From Engraulis encrasicolus (Eukaryota; Chordata; Actinopteri; Clupeiformes; Engraulidae): a DNA stretch of 64,000 nucleotides. The DNA lies in contig NC_085876.1 in assembly GCF_034702125.1 (NCBI RefSeq), positions 12,832,253 to 12,896,252 of the forward strand, in the 5' to 3' direction. Each line of letters starts with the position of its first letter. Position 1 is the first letter of the stretch. The translations under genes were made by a program, and so were the position numbers. Below, piece by piece: positions 1 to 27,147 of this stretch. The notes under the pieces were generated by a model. It saw only the letters and a program-made list of their open reading frames with translations, was not told the origin of the DNA and made no database searches.

Positions 1-251
1 ATGTACCACTAGGGGTACGCAAGCATATTGCATGGGGGTTACTTGGAGAATTTAATCATAACAAATGTATGGAGCATGGTCACATTGGGATAGAGGAAGT
101 GATATGAGTGAAGGGGAGTTCATGGTATGGTAAATAGGCTTTGGGGGTAGAGGGAACAACAAAGGTTAGGAAACACTGATTATGGGACAATACTGATTCA
201 CTCCCGTGTCATGCTCCACATTAACTGCCAAGTGCATTGTAATGGAACAGT

Positions 252-430
252 CAGGGCTCTGAATTAACACCAGCCAACCGGCCCAATGCTGGTGAAATCT
301 CAGTTTGGCTGGTAGAAAAGGCCAACCTACCAGCCGATTTGATCCATCAGTGAGTGTGTGTCTGGCTAGTAAGATTAACATCTACTAGCCATTTGGGCTG
401 GTGGTGAAGAAAGGCTAATTTACGGCTCTG
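252..430. mobile_element. hAT-like miniature element, copy 1
   Basis: The ends read CAGGGCTCTGAATTAAC and, inverted, CAGAGCCGTAAATTAGC. The flanks GGAACAGT and CGTACAGT agree at 6 of 8 bases, as expected for an old hAT target duplication. A second copy in inverse orientation lies at 56252-56434. Confidence 0.65.
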
Positions 431-639
431 CGTACAGTGCAGTGCATGGATCTTAGTGGCTCTGCAGATTAGTAGCAGCTGTTGGTGGCCCAGTCAGGGG
501 ACCTGGGCGAGGGGAGAGAAGCAGAGAGCAGAGCTCATTACGCTTAGCTTACACACAGTCCCAGTTTAGGGTTCTCACACTGCCACCGCATTCCACAACA
601 CCTCTACCACACTTTGTGCTGCAATTCTCATATTCTCAT

Positions 640-700
640 TTGCTCTCTCTGTCTTTCTCTTTCTCTTTCTCTCTCTCTCTCTTTCTCTTTCTCTTTCTCT

Positions 701-776
<76 letters not shown>
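640..776. repeat. CT microsatellite
   Basis: Imperfect TTTCTC runs followed by a long pure CT run. All long Ser/Leu or Arg/Glu frames here are artefacts of the repeat. Confidence 0.95.
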
Positions 777-777
<1 letters not shown>

Positions 778-2521
778 TTTCCGGTCTACTACTCAGTTTT
801 TATTTCTTTTCTTTTTTTTTTGGTCTGAATTCTGTCTCTTTGTTCTCACACCATCCCCTGTCCCCCTGTCTGTGTTTGAGCCTGTTTCTATTTCATGGTA
901 TTTTGCTCCTTCTCTTTTCAGAGTTTTTGGCCTCATTCTGTTCCCTTTCTTCCACTGTTGCATTGCTCACCTCTTCACCACTTCCCCTATTATATTCTGT
1001 TTCCTCCTCCTCCTCCTCCGCCCTTCCTCCTCTGCCTCCTCTCCTGCACCACTTGTCTGCCGGATCCCCTCCAGCCCCTGCGAGCCCCAGACGTCTGCTG
1101 CGCCCTGCTGTTCCCCTCCCCGTCAGCACGGCTGCTCCAGAGAGTGCAAGTGCGGGTAGGGCGCTTGGCCCGGGCTAGCTAGCCAGCCAGTCAGACAGCC
1201 CGACAGCCCAGGGTGCCTGAGAGTGTGCCAAGCCCAAGCTGCAGGCCAGGCCACGTGGAGCTAAACTGAGCTGAGCTGTGCTGAGCTGTGCTGTGTGCTG
1301 CTGTGCAGTGTGCTGCTCTGCTGTGCTGTGTTGTTCAGATCTGAGACTGGAGTTGTACTGTGCTGTACAGATCTTAGTTGACTGGATTTGAGGTGGGGCT
1401 GAATGTTGCTGGCATGCAGTGGCTGATGGTGCCCTCAGTGTCTCACTGCCTTAGTGTCTCACTGCCTCACTGCCTCACGCCTACGCTGTCTGTCCTGGCA
1501 GACTAACACACAGACATGTAGTGCTTACACACACACACACACACACATACACACATACACAAACACACACACACATGGGGTACATGCACATACTTAGTTA
1601 AGTACACACATGCATGCGTGCGTCTACACATACTTCTACACTTAGGCACACGCGCACACACACACATACACACACTGTTGCACATTTCCAGATTATACTG
1701 GGTGCCATTGATATGACATGCCTTAGCGCCCCTGTCCCCACCCACTCCTTTCTGCTGTCTGTCGGTCCTATTTGTCAGGCGCGTTGTTTGTTTTACTGTG
1801 GAGGTGTAGCTGCAGAGATTACAGTAGTCCCTCACATGCCCAGTCTTGCACGGTACGCTACGCTGTCTCTGTCTGTAATTGTTTGTAGCAACTCCGTGCC
1901 ACTCGCTTTTAATAACGTGCTGCAGCTTGGCTTGGTTTTCACTTGGCTCTGCTGTGCTCTTCCTCTTTCCTACTGTAGAGACACTGCGGTCTTCCTACTG
2001 TAGACCGTGCTGCTGCCAAACAGTGACACTCCTATTTGGGCCCGAGCAATGTTCTGGCTGCTTGAGATGTTGTAGAGTAGGCTACCGTACCCCTGAGGCG
2101 ATGCATTTATCACAGTAGAGAAACACTTTGGCAGATGCATCAAAAGCCAAAAAAATGATGAATCACCCAGTGCTGATTGTACTAAGAAACCTGAAGAATC
2201 TGTTGGTTGAGATGGTTATGAACAGGAGTGTATATGCATGCTTTCTGAATTTGAATGTAAATCTGAAAATTCATTTTTGAAAGTTAAAACTAAAGTTTTG
2301 AAAATACATTTCTCATGTCATGCACCAAAAACTTTGACAGTTACAGTCTGTCCGCTTGCGTTTCTGAAAGAGTTTTGGTTTCAGCTGATGCACAGTGTGA
2401 TGGAGACAAAGTAGGAAAAGAGAGGAGAGGAGAGGGAGGAGAGTATCTACTACATCAAAGATGGCCGACTCAGGAGGCCTCCCCTTCCAGATTCTCAGAT
2501 TCCCCACCAATTTAATTGGGA

Positions 2522-2578
<57 letters not shown>

Positions 2579-2657
2579 CGCATTCAAACGAGCCAGAGAA
2601 CAGCTAATTTGCTCTCCGAGGATAACGAGTAGGCTTTTAAGAACAAGCAGCCCTTGC

Positions 2658-2896
2658 GGGTTTATATATTTATTTTCGCTTGTCGTTTCCTCAGCCGTTC
2701 CTGTGATGTGTTTCTTCGGGGGTTGAATACAGACAGCAGACAGATGGTGAAAGGTTTATTTCAGACAGGTTTATAGTATATCTTATATATATTTATTATC
2801 AACATTATATATTTCAAGAACGTTTATATATTTATTTTTCGCTTGTCGTTTCCTCAGTGAGCGCACTCAGCCGTTCCTGTGATGTTTCTTCAGTGG
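2658..2896. repeat. Tandem duplication, unit about 163 bases
   Basis: The motif GTTTATATATTTATTTT..CGCTTGTCGTTTCCTCAG and then CCGTTCCTGTGATG occurs at about 2660-2710 and again at about 2824-2884. The second copy has a short insert between the two motifs. Confidence 0.8.
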
Positions 2897-3688
2897 CTGT
2901 CGGTATGCTGTACAGATGGCGGCTGTTTTCCCTTATACTTCACATGAAAGACTCTGCTCATTATTCTTTTTGTCCCCAAACCCCACCGTAGCCCAGACTT
3001 AAAAGGGAAACGCAAATGAGCCTCTCTTCTCGTCATTTCACCCCTTCCTGTGAAAAAAAAAAATCGCGACTTTCCCAGGTACATCCTAAAATACACACAC
3101 AAACACACCCGAGACAGACACACACACACTCTCTTTTCTCTCCCTCTCACACACACACACAGACACGTTAATTAGGGGATATAATTTGCCCTGCGGTGCC
3201 CTAGTCTGTGTCTAAAATTGAGCAAGGTGTTGGTTATGAAGTCATCTCCAGGCGGGAGGAGCAGAGCTGGCCCATGTGATTGGCTACTGAACAGTGTTTT
3301 ACTGTCTGGATTGGGCGATGCCTCAGGAGACTGGCTGGGTGAGGAGAGAGGGATGCCCAGGGGTTCAACTCCCTGACGGAAGACTGTCTGAGGCTAAAGT
3401 GTGCCAGTGAATTTTAATTGCTTTGCCATTAAATGGCTGTGCATAACCCATGCAATATTGAATTATTTACTTTTCACTTTTTGCACTTATTTTGCATTTA
3501 TTTTTAAGCATTGGTGATGGAGAGAAGTCATATCCAGAATGCATTCAAAGCACTCGTCCACAGAATTTGCACAGCTTTTGATTCCATAATTCTGTTGTCT
3601 GTAGTTATTAACAACTAATCTGCTACCTCTGCTAAGCTTATTTACATGTAAAATTGTCTATCAAAAATTGCTGCTTGGAAGTTCAACA

Positions 3689-3807
<119 letters not shown>

Positions 3808-5075
3808 TATGCGCTACACACTGTGTGATGGAATTATATAGCATAACGGCTGTGTTTGTTGAAGTTTCAGGCTTAGCTTGTCTGCATGTCACTGTAACAT
3901 CTTGTTACACCGACTAGTGGTTGTCTTCAATTTTCTTCATTTTGCTTCAGCATATGCACCTGTGATACCGGTGCAGAGAGACGTTATCAGTACTGCGAAC
4001 AAAAAGTGTCCAGCACAGCTGGTCATCAGCATGAAGCAGAAGAGCTGAGTTGATGTGTTCTATTTTTGGCACGGCATCATCCCCTCGAATCATCAGAAAA
4101 GAAACTGGCAGCATTGATGCTGTAATCATCAATTTAAAAAAGATGGCATGCCTCTGGGACTGGACACAAAGACTGCAGCCTGCTAAGTCCTGCTAATGGA
4201 ATGGGTTTGAAAAAAGCATAAATGCAAAATCAATGTGAAAGTTTGCACATTATTTTATAGTTATTAATTAAAGAACACAATATTGACCCATGAAGACCGG
4301 GAGCAGTATCTGTACACAACCTTTAAGACTGTCTGCAGTGCAGCATCTTTGCATAATTTCCTTCAAGTGTTGACTATTCTGTTGCATTTTTTATGCCTGT
4401 TATGTTGTAAAGGGTTAACATATAAAACATACATTAAAAACAATAATACACAATGTATAATATCAATAACATACAATATATAAGACTTTGTTTATAAGAG
4501 TCTTATCAATACCAAGACTTTATGTCCTAATCAATCTCTCGACCACCCTTGAGTTGTCCTTAGAGCAGCCACCGCAAAACGGTTAACCCCCGCCACCGCC
4601 ACCACCACCACACACACACCCCACCCCCACCCACCACGGAGCAAACCACTGACCCTGAAATTCAACAGGTCACTCACTGTGGCACGTGACCCTGTCATCC
4701 CTACAGTATAGACTGCACGCTAGGCCCCAAAATCCCAGCAGCACGCTACTGGATAGTTGACAATGCCAAGTACCCTCCTTCTCCGTGTCTATATATATCA
4801 AGCCGTCGTAAATCGGAACTGTCAAGACAATTGAAGGAGTCTTTGACCTTTGTTTTTTTGTGCTGTACCTTCCTACCTACCGTATCTTACTGTCACATCT
4901 CAGTCAGTCAGTCTTTCACTCTGTCCCCCTCCGCTGGGGGTGATCTTGACGTGAGCGTCTGTTTGTGTGTGTGTGTGTGTTTGTTTGTATTGATGTTGTT
5001 TTGTTTGTTCAGTCAGCCGTTCATCTTCAGCGCAGACGTCTAGCTGGCCCGATGCCCAGTAATGTGCACCTCCCT

Positions 5076-5081
<6 letters not shown>

Positions 5082-5129
<48 letters not shown>

Positions 5130-5386
5130 CGCTCGCTGTCACAAACACACACACTCACTCACACACTCACACACATACACACACACAAACACAAACACAC
5201 ACACATTCTGCCCAGCCAGACGGTGAACCACATTCGTGCTGAGCAGGCCCGTGAGGTCACCGCTGGTTTAAACACCGGCAGCAGCGGAGGAATAGAAAGA
5301 CGTATGGAAGCCATTCGGTTGAAAAACTGGAAAAGGAACAAACAGCAGCTGCACTCACTCACTCACTCGATCTCTCTCTCTTTCTC

Positions 5387-5458
<72 letters not shown>
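5082..5458. repeat. Paired CT microsatellites with ACAC patch
   Basis: CT runs at 5082-5127 and 5370-5458 bracket an ACACTCAC/ACACAA-rich patch at 5143-5203. Confidence 0.9.
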
Positions 5459-5466
<8 letters not shown>

Positions 5467-6461
5467 AAAGTTGGCTCTTCAAATACATGCAGCAGAGGAG
5501 CAGGGGACTGAAGACTCAGTGCACAGTACAAACAGATGGCTCTCTTTTGCCACTGAGAGAGAGAGAGAGAGAGAACACTAAGAGTGACATCAAGGAACCT
5601 AGAGGGAGAGGCGAAGCCAGCCAGCGAGCGAGGAGGTAGCACATGTGAGAATCAGTCAGGGAGATGGAAAAAACGGGAGGTCTGGAGAATGGGACAGGAA
5701 GGCAGATTGAGAAAGTGCTGGAGTAAAAAGAGAGGGGGATGAAGAGTGAGCGAGAGAAAGAGGGCAAGAAAGAAGCTGCCCAATGCCCATGCACGTGTGT
5801 CAGTAGCAGCAGCAGCAGCAGCAGCTCTCCAGTCCTCAGGGACAGGCCAAGGAGAGCCACTGGCCAGCCAGCCAGCCAGGCCCAGCTGTTGGGGTGGGGA
5901 AAATAGAAAGGTCCTGGGTGAGCATGAGCACGAGTAGCCACTACATGCCAGAGGCCCCTCTCAGGCCATATGGCCAGCAGGGTGAGGAACACGCGTGTAT
6001 TTAAAGATCCACTCTCCACACGGGAGGGATCCAACCTGCAAGGCACCTGTGCACAGGGATCTGAGAGACCCGAACAATTAAGGGGCCCCAGAACATCCCA
6101 GGGGGCCACTGTGAAGTATGGTGATGGCGTTCGGTTAAAAAAAAAATCTTTCTTTAGGGGCAGTCTGGATTACAAAACAGTACAGGGCACTCTGCCTGTG
6201 CGCTTGTGTGTTTCACTGTCACGGTTTATCAACTGATGTTGGCTATTGTGAGTGAAATTATTTTGTGTACGTGACGAGCCATACTCGGTCTTGTTTGTTT
6301 GTGTGTGTGTGAGCGTGCGTGCACAATCTTGACAGCTTGTTATCTATCTTCCCAAGTTTGCAACAATGTTGACCATAAAAAGCAATGTTTTGACACGAAG
6401 CTAATTGCTTTGTCCTGGCTGCAACATCTGACCCATTTAAGCAGCATGATGGGGTCACTAA

Positions 6462-6490
6462 TGTTCTCTCTCTCTCTCCCTCTCTCTCCC

Positions 6491-6546
<56 letters not shown>

Positions 6547-6552
6547 TCTCTC

Positions 6553-6606
<54 letters not shown>
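6462..6606. repeat. CT microsatellite forming a tmem65 polypyrimidine tract
   Basis: About 145 bases of near-pure CT end 10 bases before the acceptor TTTTGCAG of the exon at 6617, so the repeat supplies the polypyrimidine tract. Confidence 0.92.
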
Positions 6607-6611
<5 letters not shown>

Positions 6612-6616
6612 TGCAG

Positions 6617-19967
<13,351 letters not shown>

Positions 19968-20994
19968 CAAGGCCCAGCAGGAGAGGAGCACAGTCCTGGC
20001 TACACTTCCTCCCTAAGAAGCCTCCTCTGAAGGACACTCCTAAAAAAGACTTCTCTGGAGCTCCCATCCCTAATCACTAACCATTGCAGTCCACCCCACT
20101 GCCCGCCTCCCCTTCCTTCTCTGCCAGAGATGTCAATCCTGGGTTTGGAAAATGAAAATCCTGCCACCAATTTGATCCATCCAACTCTGAATCAGCGGAT
20201 TGTAATAAGCACTCAAGACAGGTGGACCAGTTACACAGGGGGGGGTCACCTGTGTTGGAAGGAAACTGTGGTAGGGTTTTTATTTCTGAACCAGGTTTTT
20301 TTCGCCCCTGCTCTCCCCCTCCACAACCGCATGCATCCAAATAGGCACTAACGCTCTGATGCATGCCAGTGCTGAGTCTGTTGTCGGCCTTGTTTAACCT
20401 CATCCCTCAGTGCATCTACAAAGCCCCCTGTGTGTGTACCGTGTACAGCCGTGAGGGGTGGTTTCGAACAGAACAATACATTGGAGTGCAAATTTATGCT
20501 AATTTATTTGAAACTTTGTAAAGAACTGTAGGACTTCTGGGAAGTGTGTTGGGCGTCATTCATCTTTTGTATTATTTGAGATCAAACTTAGCAACTCTAG
20601 CCTCATTCTCATTTTTACATTATTATGGTGTGTGTGTGTTTGTGTGTGTGTGTTTTTCAATGTTTGCACGAAGTGACAGAATTTTTCATGTTTTCCTTTA
20701 AAAAAAAAAAATACAGTACATTCAGCATACCTGTAATCAAGGTGGTAGCCTGGAATAAGCAGCCAGAGTTGGGCTGCACTTAATAATACGCACAAAAGGC
20801 CTAGAGATTAAGGAGGTGCCCAGTGGGAGAACTACAAAGGTGACTAAGTGATAAACCTGGGGTGTATTCCCATTAGGTTGTTCAATGACTACAATTAACA
20901 CAAGATATAACCCTAAATGTACTAATAGGAGCAAATCATGGCTTCTTTAAACATATCTACAGAAGCAGCTGTTTTTTTCTGTAATACCATATTC

Positions 20995-21165
20995 ATTACA
21001 TTAGCTTAGCTAACACTTTTATATAAAGTGATTTACACTGCTGTGGATAATATGTATTGGTTGCAGGTTCTAGAGTAATGTGGGGTTAAGTGCCTTGCAC
21101 AAGGTCACATCAACATCAGCCATGACTGATGTGAGATTTGAACCTGCAACCCTCTGATTAAACCT
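20995..21165 (-). mobile_element. Decayed SINE, reverse orientation
   Basis: It has the TTACATTAGCTTAGCTAACACTT tail, the TGTGGGGTTAAGTGCCTTGC core and a GATTTGAACCTGCAAC box of the fish SINE family also seen at 37322, 49528 and 55288. The sequence is diverged. Confidence 0.6.
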
Positions 21166-21172
21166 GTTACTA

Positions 21173-21332
21173 GAGGCCCTGCAGTGGCCTAATGGTAGGG
21201 GACTGGGTTACTATGCCGGCGACCCGGGTTTGATTCCGGACCGGGTCATTTGCAAATCCTTCCCCGTCTTTCTCTCCCCACTCTTTTCCTGTCTCTCCTC
21301 CGCTACCCTGTCAGAAATAAAGGCTAAAAACC
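21173..21332 (+). mobile_element. tRNA-derived SINE
   Basis: The head is tRNA-like, with A box TGGCCTAATGGTAGGGG and B box GGGTTTGATTCC, followed by CTTCCCCGTCTTTCTCTCC and a short AAATAAAGGCTAAAA tail. Related copies lie at 34128 and 49750. It abuts another SINE on its left. Confidence 0.75.
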
Positions 21333-21926
21333 CTGTTACTAGAACACCCTTGCCCTTAACTCTGCAAACTAAACAAATGCAAACGTAACAGGCTCTCTAA
21401 CAGGCGGAAATAACCAGATTTGTCCCTTAAACACCCTGTAGGCACCCCAAACCCCAACCTGTATGCATCCAGACAGACGAAACAGGAGGGATACAGAGTA
21501 CAGACACAGAACTAAATATAGGATCACCATAGCAACTGGTTTACAGAAACGTTAATGCTTGACCCATTATACGAGTACAGAGCTGGGGCGTGAGTGCAGT
21601 ATTCTGCAACTATTGATGGCAAACTCTGTGGTATACATGTTTAGGCTAAGTAGGGGACGTGTTATTTATAACAAATGAAGTTTGGTGCTTCCTGATGCCG
21701 AGAAGGTCATTTGGACATTGCTTCATTTCATCACTAATGTTGGAGAGCAGTACTGTTGGTACTGGAATGCTGTTAGAGGGGGAACATTGGAATTTATCAC
21801 AGAACATCAGAAAGCATTTTTGTCAAGCATGTTGCCTACAATCATGCACATTTGAAGTGTTTTGTGTTTATTTTATAGGAATCATCATTTACACTCATGT
21901 ACCTGTACATTTAAGTATGTTGGTGC

Positions 21927-22280
21927 TAGGGCTGCACGATTATGGAAAAAAATCATAAATCACGATTATTTTGGTCAAAATTGTAATCACGATTATTAAT
22001 TTCTCCAGATTTTTTTTGAAAATGATAAGATGAAATATAACCAAGAATGAATTACATATACAGGATGAGCAAAATAAAAAGAATTGTAATAATTATGTAA
22101 AGGCAATAGCATGAAATGTATGCCTGGCCAGAAACACCAGCCTGTCAGTATGTTCTGGCTTCAAGGACCCTCTCAAAAGTAGGTCACTATTGCCACGATT
22201 AAATCACGATTAAAATCATGAGTTCGATTTCACTATTTTATCACGATTTTGATTATTTTTCGATTAATTGTGCAGCCCTA
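21927..22280. mobile_element. hAT-like miniature element with perfect target duplication
   Basis: Inverted ends TAGGGCTGCACGATTA and TAATTGTGCAGCCCTA. The 8-base flanks GTTGGTGC (21919-21926 and 22281-22288) are identical, which fixes the boundaries. No coding content. Confidence 0.9.
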
Positions 22281-23282
22281 GTTGGTGCCACTGACTTACT
22301 TCTGCAATGTGCTGTTTTTCGTATCAGATGGGTTGCGTCAAAACAGAACAAAAACACACTGCCTTTATGATCCGTCTTTGTTTTTGGACAGCTATATCCT
22401 GAATTGTTAATCTTCGCACAAGATATTGACATTTTTTTTCTTTTGACTGTTCTCATTCAAGTGTTGAAAATAACTTTTTTCTTTTTTTAAGGAATGACTA
22501 TCATTTTGTTCTTTTTTTCAAGGAATGCCCCATGATTTTAGCCTGCGATTCATTGTGCATTGTACTGAATCTTAATCAAAAACATGTATACAATTTATAC
22601 TTTATAACTTGGGGGGTAATGTTGGTGTACAGGTAGGCTTATCACATAAAATATACAGTTTAACACTAACGTTTTGGGAGGATGACGTGGCTGAGCAGCC
22701 AACCGTACAGGTAATCCACGTGCTTATTTGAAGAGGAAAATGCTGTTCAAGGCCTCATTGATTTTTACAGGAAAAACCTTTAGTGACAGTGATGTATATT
22801 TGTGGATGTACTTGGCATGATATACTTATACTGGGAGAAGGACTGGTTGGGCAGATCAGATATGGGCATGTTGTAAATATCTGTTGGCATCATTGTTGCT
22901 CTGGAAAATGAACTGGCATAGCAATCACTCCTCTTCAACCCAATCTGTCATTTTCTCATATGAACTTTTTTGTGGGGGAAAAAAGCACAAAGCACAGTTA
23001 AGTTTTCAGGATGAGCTAATTAATAAATCAGTCAACCCATTTGATGCCTGACGTCTTGGGTCATTTTAACCATTTACTTTCTGAATTACATTTTGAACAT
23101 CTTGTGTATAACTTTTTGCAGGCTCATTCCATTATGATTCAAGACATTTTTAAAGAAAGTTCAAAATTAACATTTACCAGCCTTATGTGGGAAGGCTCCT
23201 GCCTTAACCAAAAATATAATTCCATACATATAGTTTGACCAATGAAGCCAGGAATTACAGAGAGGGTCTCTACAAACAAGCA

Positions 23283-23288
23283 TTTATT
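23283..23288 (-). terminator. Possible dnajc8 polyadenylation hexamer
   Basis: TTTATT on the plus strand reads AATAAA on the minus strand, about 510 bases past the dnajc8 stop. It leaves a gap of about 240 bases to the possible tmem65 signal from the other side, which fits two convergent transcripts ending close together. A hexamer alone is weak evidence. Confidence 0.35.
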
Positions 23289-23552
23289 TTGTCTGAAGAG
23301 GGTAAAAAAAAGTATAACTGTAGACAGACATTGGAGAAAAAAAGTAAACAAGGTAATCCTCATACTAACACATACTAAGCCTTATGTTTCATTTCTAGAG
23401 TGACAATTTCCACAAATATGTACATTTTACTCAACAAAATAAAACAAAATAGGAAAAAAAAAACTAAAGACAAGATAATGAAGGACGTGTCTGAGTGTGA
23501 ACAGGGTCGATGGGTATTTGAGTGTTGAGAATGGATATCATCGGCAGCTGCT

Positions 23553-23728
23553 CTGGGGTCCGTATTTCGAAAGCGTCTTTGCTAACGACGGTAGCAACGT
23601 CCTTCGTAAGAGCGACTCAACTCCCTCTCAACAGCGACGCTCACCACTAAATCCAAGACAACGGTAAGACGGTCGTAAGACGGTCTTAAGACGGTTAGCA
23701 ACGACAAGAATCGAGAAATGAACCCCTG
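23553..23728. mobile_element. Miniature inverted-repeat element
   Basis: Left end CTGGGGTCCGTATTTCGAAA is matched inverted by CAGGGGTTCATTTCTCGA. The interior repeats TAAGACGGTC. It lies in the dnajc8 3' UTR, if that UTR reaches the hexamer at 23283. Confidence 0.6.
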
Positions 23729-23796
23729 AACGTCTATGCACACCCTCACAAATTACAACACACACACACACACACACACACACAGTCAGGACAGCT

Positions 23797-26700
23797 TCAC
23801 TCTCTCTGCTCCATCTTGACTTTGGGGGGCTTCAAGAAGGTGCGAGGCTTCTTCTCTTTCTTCTTCCCTTTGCCCTGGAAGGAACGCCAGCTGTCCACAC
23901 GCCCATCTCTGGATTCCTGCCGGGAACATCACAACATGCGTAGAGGTTTTTCAACCGTGGTCTTGTACAAAGGAATAAAACAAGAAAACAGACACATTCC
24001 AAAAAGACAGGGGATGCTGTGGATCTTGACCCTATTTACTGTAGAGGAGTGGCTCTTCACTGGAATATTTTTGGGACCCACAAATTTCAATGGTCATTCA
24101 ACAGTGACCCAATATTTTGGCGCACCACTGTCTGCCCGTGGGTTGGTCAGAAACCAGTTTGCTGTTTGCAAGTGACATACAGTGGATCTGATGACCTTAT
24201 TAGTCTTCAAGGTCACTTATTCTAATATCAAAAATATAACCTTACATTTGATAATATGCTTATGCTTAATTCATTTATTCAATAACACATCTCGTCTCAA
24301 TAATGGGACTAGCAATAAAGGGGTTAATAAATATTTTTGTATTTTCCATGACCCACCCCTCCGCGACTCACTTTTGAGTCCCGACCCACCAGTTAAGAAA
24401 CACTGCTGTAGAGAACAATAACCATCTCCAAAGATAAGATTCTCAAATCTTAAATGAATCTTACCTCAAAGTTCTTCTGCCACTCCCGGTCTCGTTTAGC
24501 CTTCTCCGCCGTTTCAATTTCCTCCTCCCTTTGACGTTTTCTGAGGGGTTGAAAGAAACAAGCAGAAAGCATTGCTACATTGATAACCTCATTTTCCAAG
24601 TAATCTGAAGCCCTCACTTCCAGTGATTGAACCCTTATCTGTCATGGTCGTCAGGTTCCAGTGATGTCTGCCAATCTCACTGTAGACCAGAGAAAGGCAA
24701 TCAAAGAGGGCAGATATTCTGAGGTTTGCCGTGGCAAGCCACATCCTAGAGCCCCTTCAAGGTAACAGGATTACCAGCCAAGGCCAAGAGGGGTAGGAAT
24801 GTCAGTGCTACATCGCAGTTTTTTCTGATCGCCAAAGCTATTTTTTTTTAACTTTGGCAGTTTTTTATTTATTTATTTATTTATTTTTTTAAACAAGCAA
24901 TGAGTTGGCCTTTCAATTTTGAGTGAGAAGTGGCGAGTGAGAATGATGTGCAAGGGTGGGCAGGGAAGAAGATTTGTCCCTTTCACAGGCAATTGGGGAC
25001 GCAGGCTAGCCTGGGCGAATAGCCGACTGTTGACTACGTCAATCATGAGGAAGCCATGAGGAATCCGTCTCCGTGGACGATGGGAGATGGTCTGATCTTA
25101 CTCTATCATTTAAATTAATTGAAGTTCCAAACTCAAATTAAAACCCATATTGTGCTTTATTAGCATGCCTGTTACATTATAGCGTCGCAAAAGCATACAA
25201 ATAACAGAACGAAAGTGTGAATATAGTTACCTTAACCAATCAGTAACGGAGCTCGCGGGTGAGTTCTACATCACCACTCTCAACTGTTTGCTGATTGGCA
25301 AAACACTGAGAGAACCGAGCTAGAGGCTTTTGCCAGACGATGTGCGGAGCCAAAATCTTTGGGTGGAATACAGAGGATGGCGTCGCGAGGCTAGACGCAG
25401 GCATGGATGTTCAGGGACAGTGTCAATCCATTAGCCTAGTAAACCAGCACCACCCGCTGGACGCCGATTTTTTTCGGCTGCGAGTGGTCATCTAGCCTCG
25501 CATCGGTCGAACCTTTTGAACACTGTGCCCTGAGTCTGGCAAACCCATCACAACGCAGAGATTTGTTTTGAATCAAAGCGGGCGGGGTTTTGAGGGAGTG
25601 ACGACGAAGCTCGCAACGTTGGGAAAGCACATCAACGAGAAAGATCGCTGATTGGTCAGAGCGCCGGCCTATAGGCACTGGCACGGGCAGGCGCGGAGTG
25701 GCCATCGGGAGATCGGGGACTTGTCCCGGTGGGCCGCGGCCGCGAAATATACTTCAGCGGCCGCATTATGTTCTCAGCCGGCCCTAAAGTGCTTAATCAC
25801 AGGATATTCTCAGCCGGCCTCAAGGAATTAGTGTGAAATAGCAAATGTTAACTATCGCCAATTTACTACTTATCTGCAAGATGTTGACTCACCACTATAT
25901 ATACCGTCTACCCGACCGCAATACCTCAGTGACGGTGTCAAACAGTAAATTGGCCACACCCCTCCTCTACTGATAATGTTCATACACCGTAGATCGCGGA
26001 TGTTTACTAGATCTTAGTAACATAGTTTCGTTTTCAGTATTTCAAGAACCTGTGATATTTATATTGGTTACCAAGGAATGGAAATATTAGTAAGTTGTGA
26101 TTTATTTTCCGATTTCCACATGACTGTTACAGTTTACAGTCTGCCACTCCAGATTCACTTGTTCTGTGGTTATTGACTTGGGTTACGAACAGACTCCACC
26201 AAGTGGTAAGGAGGTGAACTGCAGCTAAGCAGGAAAACACGTTGTACATGTTTTGATGGCATTGGTTTGTTAGAACTAGCGGTAGGCTTATATCTCCTTA
26301 CAGTATAATGTATATCATACATATATTTATATGTGGCACATTTAGGATGTAGCTTATGTAATGTCTGAAGAAATGGAACAAAATAATTACCACAAATTCT
26401 GATGTGAGCAGTGCTGGGTGTGTAGCCTAAACTGTGGATTAAAATGTAATTGCAAGAAACAAAGACATTTGCTGCGACGAAGACAGCGTTTTAAGGTAGG
26501 CCTACACCGTTTGGTTATACATTTTGTTGGCTTATTTGCTGCATGGTGGGTTTATTGCACAATGTAGACAGACTTTTTGTAAGCTATAGGCTACTATACT
26601 ATATTTTGTAAGCCTACTCTTCTAAAAATCCCCACACTCAAAACTTTGTGCCCATGCTAATCCTGTCTTCCTTAAACGATATTTCAATTTCAAACTGTCA

Positions 26701-27116
26701 AAATGACAGTGGAGTGCACATTTCCATGATGTAGTGATGTAGCCTAACCTAGTAGGCTAGGCCTATGAATGCTTTGGACTGTGATGATGGCTCCAGTGGT
26801 GTAGTCTACTTTTTGAAGTGGGTATACTGTATATTTGAGCATTTTTTGATGTGTAGGCCTACTGTATATATTTGTGCTATTGTAAATAATGGATCAATCA
26901 ATTTTAAGTGGGTATACTGTAATCCCTGAAATTTTGAAATGGGTGCGTATACTTCGTTTTACGTAGACTACACCACTGGCTGTGCATTTCATCAAGGTGT
27001 AGGCTAAATTCTCCAATTCAGGTTGATATTTTGACAACACTAATGTTCACATGTAGTACGACTGCAGATTTCGTGGCTTTTGTCTTTTTGGTTAGGAAAC
27101 CATGTTGTTCGCTTTG

Positions 27117-27147
<31 letters not shown>

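Larger units (their letters stand above)
19968..23045 (+). other. tmem65 3' untranslated region and 3' flank
   Basis: About 3 kb lies between the tmem65 stop codon and the convergent end of dnajc8. An AATAAA hexamer at 23022-23027 could be the distal polyadenylation signal, but transcript ends cannot be seen from sequence. The stretch holds a GT-rich patch near 20629, two SINEs (20995-21332) and a hAT-like miniature element (21927-22280). No further reading frame of interest was found. Confidence 0.4.

Noticed and set aside
1080..1180. GC-rich stretch ending in a donor-like GCGG/GTAGGG, considered as a missing tmem65 exon
   Set aside because: The translation does not match the expected family sequence preceding EKLEA.
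614..1182. Overlapping Ser/Leu-rich reading frames on CT repeats (also at 9320-9861, 15067-15722, 35481-36140)
   Set aside because: They are translations of dinucleotide repeats in all frames; no splice context or family match.
21173..21250. tRNA-like heads with A and B boxes (also 34128, 49528)
   Set aside because: Each continues into a SINE body and tail and lacks a full cloverleaf, so they are SINE heads rather than tRNA genes.
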